Under the pieces are notes generated by a model. It had not been told where the DNA came from. It saw nothing but the letters and a program-made list of their open reading frames with translations, and ran no database searches. A stretch of DNA of 64,000 nucleotides. It comes from Acinetobacter sp. ANC 4204. Lineage in GTDB: Bacteria > Pseudomonadota > Gammaproteobacteria > Pseudomonadales > Moraxellaceae. The number at the start of each line of letters is the position of its first letter. Within the stretch, counting starts at the first letter, position 1. Positions 57,776 through 64,000 of this stretch are shown piece after piece. The stretch lies in NCBI RefSeq assembly GCF_002135205.1, contig NZ_NEFZ01000001.1, positions 682,001-746,000 on the forward strand. The letters are read 5' to 3'. A program made the translations under genes and the position numbers.

Positions 57776-59305
57776 TTAGTGTGCATGCCCTCCACCACCG
57801 GCACCCAATTTAGGTTTAGGGCAAAGCCAAATAATGGCAGCAGCGAAAAGAAATACTAATGCTAAGATCAGAAAAATATAGTTTGCGGATAAGGTTAATG
57901 CTTCTTTATCGACTAGACTGGAAATATAAGCTAAAGCACTCTCCGAACTCATCCCCTGCTGTATTAACAGGGATTGGGTCTGGTCTGTATGTAAACTACC
58001 TACCATTTCACTACGTGCAACTTTAGTGTGGTCATCCCAAATGGTAACGGCAACTGATGCCCCAATTGCCCCTGCCATAGTTCTTAAAAAGTTCATTAAA
58101 CCTGCGGCAGATGCCATTTCATGTGGCAACACAGACGATAATGCCATATTCGACAGTGGAATAAAGAAGAAAGGCACAGCAAAACCTTGCAAGATTTGTG
58201 GTAATGCCAATGCGAAAAAGTCTGCATCTGTGGTCCAGAATGAACGCATCAGCGTCACCCCACCCAAAATACTCAAACCAAAACTCGCCAGTGCGCGTTG
58301 GTCATATTTGGTTGCTAGCTTTGCCACAACCGGCGACATGGTTAAACTACCAAACCCCATAGTTGCAGTTAAATAACCTGCCCAAGTTGCGGTATAACCC
58401 AAATTGATCTGTAGCCACTGTGGAATCAGCACAATACTACCGAAAAAAGCACCAAAACCAAAGGCCAATGCTAAAACAGAAATAGTAAAACTACGGTATC
58501 TAAAGATTTGGATATTCACCACTGGATGTCGTTCGGTCAGCTCCCAAATGGTAAAGATCACCAGACCAATCACAGCGGTTAAAGCCAATACCACAATCAC
58601 AGGGCTATTGAACCAGTCACGTTCATGCCCCAGATCGAGCATGAGTTGTAATGCCCCAATCCAAAGCACCAATAGCAATAAGCCCCCCATATCAATTTTC
58701 AGTTTTGCTGTTGCTGTTTCTGCTGGTTTTAATAAACGCATTGCTGCAAATGCACAGAAAATACCGACTGGAATATTGATAAAGAAAATCCAATGCCATG
58801 ACATGTTGTCACTGATGGTTCCGCCTAAAATTGGACCCAGAATTGGACCAACCACAGTCGTCATTGCCCACATACCCATCGCTTGAGATTGTTTCTCAGG
58901 AGGGAAAATTCGCATCAGCAACATCTGACTAAGTGGCATGATCGGACCACCAAATAGACCTTGACCGATTCGGCAAAAAACCAACATTTCTAAACTGGTT
59001 GATAAACCACACAGTACTGAAAATACCGTGAAGCCTATTAGGCTTAAAATGAAAATTTTGACCCCACCGAAACGACCTGCAAGCCATCCCGTTAAAGGAA
59101 CGCATATTGCCTCAGCCACAGCATAGGAGGTGATCACCCATGTCCCTTGCGAACTCGATACAGCAAGGCTTCCCGTAATATGAGGCACAGAGACATTGGC
59201 AATCGTCATATCTAGCACGACCATAAAGTTGGCCAAAGCAAGAACAAAGGCTGCCAGCATGAGGCGACCACCTTTTAAGTCGCCATAGGGAACGTAGCTA
59301 TTCAT
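57776..59305 (-). CDS. emrB: EmrB/QacA-type multidrug efflux MFS transporter (DHA2)
   Basis: Inner-membrane drug/proton antiporter of the 14-helix DHA2 family. The ATG at 59305 is preferred over a TTG at 59311; this gives 509 aa. Motifs include LDMTIANVSVPHITGSL in the first helix region, the loop motif GWLAGRFGGVK, and motif C GPILGPILGGTISD. It starts 6 bp after the emrA stop and forms a tripartite pump with EmrA and an outer-membrane channel encoded elsewhere. A His/Gly-rich tail (GGGGHAH) ends the protein. Confidence 0.93.
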   Translation of the reverse strand: MNSYVPYGDLKGGRLMLAAFVLALANFMVVLDMTIANVSVPHITGSLAVSSSQGTWVITSYAVAEAICVPLTGWLAGRFGGVKIFILSLIGFTVFSVLCGLSTSLEMLVFCRIGQGLFGGPIMPLSQMLLMRIFPPEKQSQAMGMWAMTTVVGPILGPILGGTISDNMSWHWIFFINIPVGIFCAFAAMRLLKPAETATAKLKIDMGGLLLLVLWIGALQLMLDLGHERDWFNSPVIVVLALTAVIGLVIFTIWELTERHPVVNIQIFRYRSFTISVLALAFGFGAFFGSIVLIPQWLQINLGYTATWAGYLTATMGFGSLTMSPVVAKLATKYDQRALASFGLSILGGVTLMRSFWTTDADFFALALPQILQGFAVPFFFIPLSNMALSSVLPHEMASAAGLMNFLRTMAGAIGASVAVTIWDDHTKVARSEMVGSLHTDQTQSLLIQQGMSSESALAYISSLVDKEALTLSANYIFLILALVFLFAAAIIWLCPKPKLGAGGGGHAH

Positions 59306-59311
59306 AAGCAA

Positions 59312-60463
59312 CTACTTCGATTTCAAGTCGATTTGAGCTTCCATAGATAAGCCAACACGTAAAGGGTGCTCAGTCAGTTCTTTCGGGTCAAGTTGGATAC
59401 GCACAGGCAAGCGCTGTACGACCTTGATCCAGTTTCCTGTCGCATTTTGAGCAGGAATCAATGCAAAGGCAGAGCCCGTACCGCCTGAAAAGCCCAAGAC
59501 TGTGCCATGAAATTCAACCGAATCCCCATATAAGTCTGAGGTTAAAATAGCCTTTTGACCTGGACGTACATTTTCAAGCTGACTTTCTTTAAAATTCGCA
59601 TCGACATATAACTGTGAAATAGGAACCAACATCATGAGCACTGAACCCGGTGCCACACGTTGTCCAACTTGGATTTTCCGGCTTGTCACCACACCATCAA
59701 AAGGCGCTTTTATTTCTGTACGTTCTAGGTCTAACAAAGCTTGTTTTAATTTTGCTTGTGCCACTAAAACATCAGGCATCGAGTTTTCATTGCTACCCTG
59801 AATTAAGGCTTCATTGGCAGCCAAATTGCTTTGTGCCGCTTTTTGGCTCGACTTTGCTTGAGCTAAACCAGCCTGTGCCAAGTTATAGCCGGCTTGCGCA
59901 TTATTAAATGTGGCTTGTGCAGTACTCAACTCTTCTTTGGAAATTGCCCCTGTTGCACTCAACTGCTGGCGACGGTTCAAGTCATCCTTTGCTTTATTTA
60001 GCTCAGCTTGGGCTTTAGCCACTTGCGCTTCGGCACTGTGAATGGCGTCATCACTCACAAAGACTTGCGAGTTTAAAGAGCTACTGTTGGCGGCACTTTG
60101 TTTATATTGGCGCTTTGCTTTAAGTAGTTCAGCTTGAGCTTGGGCTACAGCAATTTCAGCATCACGATGATCCACTAAAACCAGCACATCACCTTTTTTC
60201 ACATTCTGAGTATCACTGACCAAGACTTTTTCAACTTGACCTGTCACCATAGAGGTAATGGATGCCGTTTCTGCACCCACATAAGCATTGTCTGTAGAAA
60301 CTGAATGTTGAAAAAACAGTTTCCAAACCAAGTATAAAACGGCAGCAATAATCAGAATTAGAGCAACAAAAGTTAAACTTTTCTTCCGTTTTGCTTTCAG
60401 TGTTTGATCACTAATTTGATTGGCTGTATCAGTATCTGGCAGTGTATTTGAGGCATCTGTCAT
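59312..60463 (-). CDS. emrA: EmrA-type membrane fusion protein (HlyD family)
   Basis: Periplasmic adaptor of the EmrAB pump, 383 aa. One N-terminal transmembrane helix (about 28-48), a biotinyl-lipoyl hairpin (ETASITSMVTGQVEKVLVSD and the later IKAPFDGVVTSRKIQVGQRV), a long coiled-coil between about 105 and 215, and a beta-barrel C-terminus. AGGA precedes the ATG. First gene of the two-gene operon. Confidence 0.93.
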   Translation of the reverse strand: MTDASNTLPDTDTANQISDQTLKAKRKKSLTFVALILIIAAVLYLVWKLFFQHSVSTDNAYVGAETASITSMVTGQVEKVLVSDTQNVKKGDVLVLVDHRDAEIAVAQAQAELLKAKRQYKQSAANSSSLNSQVFVSDDAIHSAEAQVAKAQAELNKAKDDLNRRQQLSATGAISKEELSTAQATFNNAQAGYNLAQAGLAQAKSSQKAAQSNLAANEALIQGSNENSMPDVLVAQAKLKQALLDLERTEIKAPFDGVVTSRKIQVGQRVAPGSVLMMLVPISQLYVDANFKESQLENVRPGQKAILTSDLYGDSVEFHGTVLGFSGGTGSAFALIPAQNATGNWIKVVQRLPVRIQLDPKELTEHPLRVGLSMEAQIDLKSK

Positions 60464-60711
60464 TGATTTTTCCTAAATCTAACAGACTTGGTCAGCCGGC
60501 ATCATCCCTTCTAAAGGGACATCAGACAAAAAACTTGTCTGCATTGGTGTCGATGAGAAAGTCACTATAAAATTTGATGCATTTTACGATTAGATAATCA
60601 TATTTTGAGAATATAATTTGTAACTGCACAGTCTTTTTTAGTTTTTAGCACCCAACTTCCTGCTGAGTGCTATAAATTTCACTTAATTATTAATCATTTA
60701 GTCATATAGAC

Positions 60712-61209
60712 CTAATATGCATACGAAGCAATAGCTGTTGCAATCGCTCGATCTTCATCATTCACCATAGTCATACGCATCGTACAACCTTTACGCCCCA
60801 ATCTCAGGGTTTCAGCACGTGCAATAAAATATTTTCCACGTCCCGGCGCAAGATAATCAACCCGCATATCTACTGTCGCTAAACGTGATACTTTTTTGAT
60901 GGTATCTGCAATCGTGTCAGGTTCGGCTTTTTTATACAGCTCCCCCATCGCCACAATACCACCAACACTATCCAAAATCGTTGCAGCCACGCCACCATGT
61001 AAAATTTGGAACGCGACATTACCAATTAAGTAATCCTGCATATCTATATAGGCTTCAATCTGTCCATTGACTACACGCATGCTCATACTGTTGTGCTTAA
61101 AAAATGGCGATGCATTAAAAGCCTTGACCAATTGCTCAAAAACCACATCAATATCCACTTTCGCTCCTAAGTGTATGCTGCCCGTCCAGCTTTTTTCACC
61201 ACTATTCAT
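60712..61209 (-). CDS. Hotdog-fold thioesterase family protein
   Basis: PaaI/YigI-type acyl-CoA thioesterase, 165 aa from the ATG at 61209, which has AGGG just upstream; an in-frame ATG at 61227 lacks a site. The hotdog signature is QILHGGVAATILDSVGGIV (about 75-93), with the HGG motif and following Asp; VDYLAPGRGKYFIARAE is the conserved second strand pair. Substrate unknown. It is divergent from hemB. Confidence 0.82.
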   Translation of the reverse strand: MNSGEKSWTGSIHLGAKVDIDVVFEQLVKAFNASPFFKHNSMSMRVVNGQIEAYIDMQDYLIGNVAFQILHGGVAATILDSVGGIVAMGELYKKAEPDTIADTIKKVSRLATVDMRVDYLAPGRGKYFIARAETLRLGRKGCTMRMTMVNDEDRAIATAIASYAY

Positions 61210-61287
61210 AACACCCTGCTTTAGCATGCAAACAATAAAAACCTATCCAAATCTGCCCAAAACCACCAGATAGGTCTACAATACTGA

Positions 61288-62331
<1,044 letters not shown>

Positions 62332-62360
62332 AAGAAATACACCAGAAGGATTGAGTTGCA

Positions 62361-63470
62361 ATGCATATTGCCATTATTGGTGCAGGTATCAGTGGATTAC
62401 TGACAGCGCTTGAGCTGATTGAACACGGTTGTTCAGTGGAGATTTTTGACCAACAACAAGCAGGACAAGCGGCCTCATGGGCAGGTGGAGGTATTCTCTC
62501 TCCGATGTACCCGTGGCGCTATCCACAAAGTGTCAATGACCTCGCCAAATATGGCAAAAGCATGTATCAAGCATGGAATGAAAAAATTAGCCCCGTTTCA
62601 GGGATAGATTTTGAAATCCATGAAACAGGTATGCTAATTTTTGACGAAGCTGATTTTGATATTGGTCTAAATTATAAAGAACAACATCAGGAACCGATGC
62701 AGCAGTGTGAACTTTTACAACGCACGCAACTGGAACAGATCAATCCACGTATTTCAACGCGCTTTCAACAAGCCATCCATTTTCCACAGTTAGCTAACGT
62801 CCGCAATCCCCGACTGCTCAAGTCGATTGTGGAATATCTCAAACAATTATCACAAGTCACTTTCCATGAGCAAGCATGGGTACATAGGTTTGACATAGTC
62901 AATCAGCAAGTTCAAGGGGTAAAAACTGCTGATGGTCAAAGTTATCATGCAGATCATGTGGTGATTGCAACAGGCGCATGGTCACAGCACTGGTCCGAAC
63001 AACTCCAATGCAGCATTCCAGTGAACCCTGTACAAGGGCAAATGTTGCTGTTTAAAACCCCTGAAAACTGGCTCCCAACAATGTGTATGAATCAGGTCAT
63101 GTATCTGATTCCACGTTTAGACGGTCATATCGTTTGTGGCTCAAGCATGGCGGATGTCGGTTTTGACCAACGCCCCTCCCTACAAACCCAACAAAATATT
63201 TATAAAGCCTGCTTGGACATGGTGCCAGAACTGGCTGATTTCCCAATTGTGAAGCATTGGGCAGGTCTACGCCCAAGTTCACCAACAGGCGTCCCTTATA
63301 TCGGAGCATTTCCTGAAATTTCCAATCTTTGGGCAAACTTCGGCCACTATCGAAATGGTCTGTGTATGGGACCCGCATCTGCACGGCTACTGCGTGAGTT
63401 AATGTTAGAGCACCCATTAACTGTTGATGCGACTGCCTATACTCCAGAACGTTTAGCACATTTTGCGTGA
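62361..63470 (+). CDS. thiO: FAD-dependent glycine/D-amino acid oxidase, ThiO-like
   Basis: Oxidises glycine to the imine used for the thiazole of thiamine, if ThiO is right. The 369-aa protein begins with the dinucleotide-binding motif IAIIGAGISGLLTALELIE (3-21). A second FAD contact is in VVIATGAWSQHW, and the C-terminus has WAGLRPSSPTGVPYIGAF and the NFGHYRNGLCMGPASA signature of DAO-family enzymes. AAGGA precedes the start. No other thiamine genes are nearby, so a different D-amino acid oxidase role is possible. Confidence 0.8.
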   Translation: MHIAIIGAGISGLLTALELIEHGCSVEIFDQQQAGQAASWAGGGILSPMYPWRYPQSVNDLAKYGKSMYQAWNEKISPVSGIDFEIHETGMLIFDEADFDIGLNYKEQHQEPMQQCELLQRTQLEQINPRISTRFQQAIHFPQLANVRNPRLLKSIVEYLKQLSQVTFHEQAWVHRFDIVNQQVQGVKTADGQSYHADHVVIATGAWSQHWSEQLQCSIPVNPVQGQMLLFKTPENWLPTMCMNQVMYLIPRLDGHIVCGSSMADVGFDQRPSLQTQQNIYKACLDMVPELADFPIVKHWAGLRPSSPTGVPYIGAFPEISNLWANFGHYRNGLCMGPASARLLRELMLEHPLTVDATAYTPERLAHFA

Positions 63471-63487
63471 TGATGACTTCACCACAA

Positions 63488-64000
63488 TCACGCTTTGGGC
63501 TGAATGAGATGAAGCAATGCTTCTTTTAAAGTCGGATACTTAAACTCAAAGCCTTGATTGCTCAGCGCTTGCGGACGGACAAACTGACCATTTAACACCA
63601 GTTGAGACTGCTCGCCTAAGAGCAATTTCAACACAAAAGCAGGCAAAGAAAGTAAAGGTTTACGTTTTAGAATTTGAGCTGCGGTTTGTGCAAACGCCGA
63701 CTGGGTGACTTTTTCTGGACTGACGACATTAAAGACCTGCTCAGTCGTTTCATGTAGCATCAAAAACTCGATCGCTCGCAACACGTCTTGAATATGCACC
63801 CACACCACAGGTTGTCGTCCTGAACCAATTCGAGCACACAGATTCATTTTAATCGGAAACAACATTTGCGGCAGAATGCCCGCCCCGCGTCCAAAGACCA
63901 CCCCCAAGCGGATGATTTTGGTATTTTGCGTTGTGTTTTGCCGAGCAGATTGCTCCCACTTTTGACATAACTCCGACATAAAAATCGACTGCGGTGGAGA
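63488..64000 (-). CDS. TIGR01777-type epimerase (SDR family), C-terminal part
   Basis: Partial gene; the frame stays open to the window edge, so the N-terminal Rossmann part is outside. Visible features are SPPQSIFMSELCQKWEQ near the edge, KIIRLGVVFGRGAGILPQ, WVHIQDVLRAIEFLM and FNVVSPEKVTQSAFAQ, which match the YfcH/TIGR01777 epimerase family. The substrate is unknown. It converges on thiO with 17 bp between the stops. Confidence 0.85.
   Translation of the reverse strand, partial: SPPQSIFMSELCQKWEQSARQNTTQNTKIIRLGVVFGRGAGILPQMLFPIKMNLCARIGSGRQPVVWVHIQDVLRAIEFLMLHETTEQVFNVVSPEKVTQSAFAQTAAQILKRKPLLSLPAFVLKLLLGEQSQLVLNGQFVRPQALSNQGFEFKYPTLKEALLHLIQPKA

Overview
The window is a stretch of chromosome from an Acinetobacter-type gammaproteobacterium (Moraxellaceae). 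This rests on low GC content, a complete nuo operon with fused nuoCD, a BfmRS two-component pair next to nrdAB, a Mg-type HemB and a tmRNA tag reading ANDESYALAA. The species cannot be fixed from the sequence alone.

Layout. (1) 1-14382, minus strand: nuoA to nuoN, encoding respiratory complex I; nuoN runs off the left edge. (2) 14893-22833: a small conserved protein, bfmS/bfmR (minus) and nrdA - 45-aa membrane microprotein - nrdB (plus). (3) 22847-39670: a complete 16.8-kb Tn7-like transposon inserted 8 bp after the nrdB stop codon. It has a 5-bp AGCCG target duplication, three TnsB-type sites packed at 21-22 bp at the nrdB-proximal end and three widely spaced inverted ones at the far end. 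Its core is tnsA-tnsB-tnsC-tniQ; the TniQ/TnsD protein carries about six tandem helix-turn-helix units. Its cargo is a Gabija-like pair (OLD/TOPRIM ATPase plus UvrD helicase, with an upstream XRE regulator), several small or unknown genes, and a complete His-Xaa-Ser system (hxsD-hxsB-hxsC-hxsA: two radical SAM enzymes and an exported His-Xaa-Ser repeat protein) followed by a membrane protein. (4) 39674-40205: the end of a second, older Tn7-like element at the same attachment site, a truncated gene and an insertion sequence fragment. (5) 40320-44581: three minus-strand genes for exported proteins with FlgT/CsgG-like flavour, of unknown function. (6) 45349-54631: a type I restriction-modification operon (hsdM-hsdS-...-hsdR) with an EVE-like/HNH endonuclease, two PD-(D/E)XK proteins and a periplasmic protein between hsdS and hsdR. 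(7) 54842-55702: remnants (YhfG-like, AlpA-like) of an element at the 3' end of ssrA. (8) 55703-64000: ssrA (tmRNA), glpK, an EmrAB-type efflux pair, a hotdog thioesterase, hemB, a ThiO-like oxidase and a partial epimerase.

The accessory block from nrdB to ssrA is a defence and exported-protein island built by at least two Tn7-like insertions plus other elements. The core genes on both sides are ordinary. The points most worth following are the nrdB attachment site with stacked insertions, the His-Xaa-Ser system as transposon cargo, the multi-HTH TniQ, and the unassigned exported three-gene operon.
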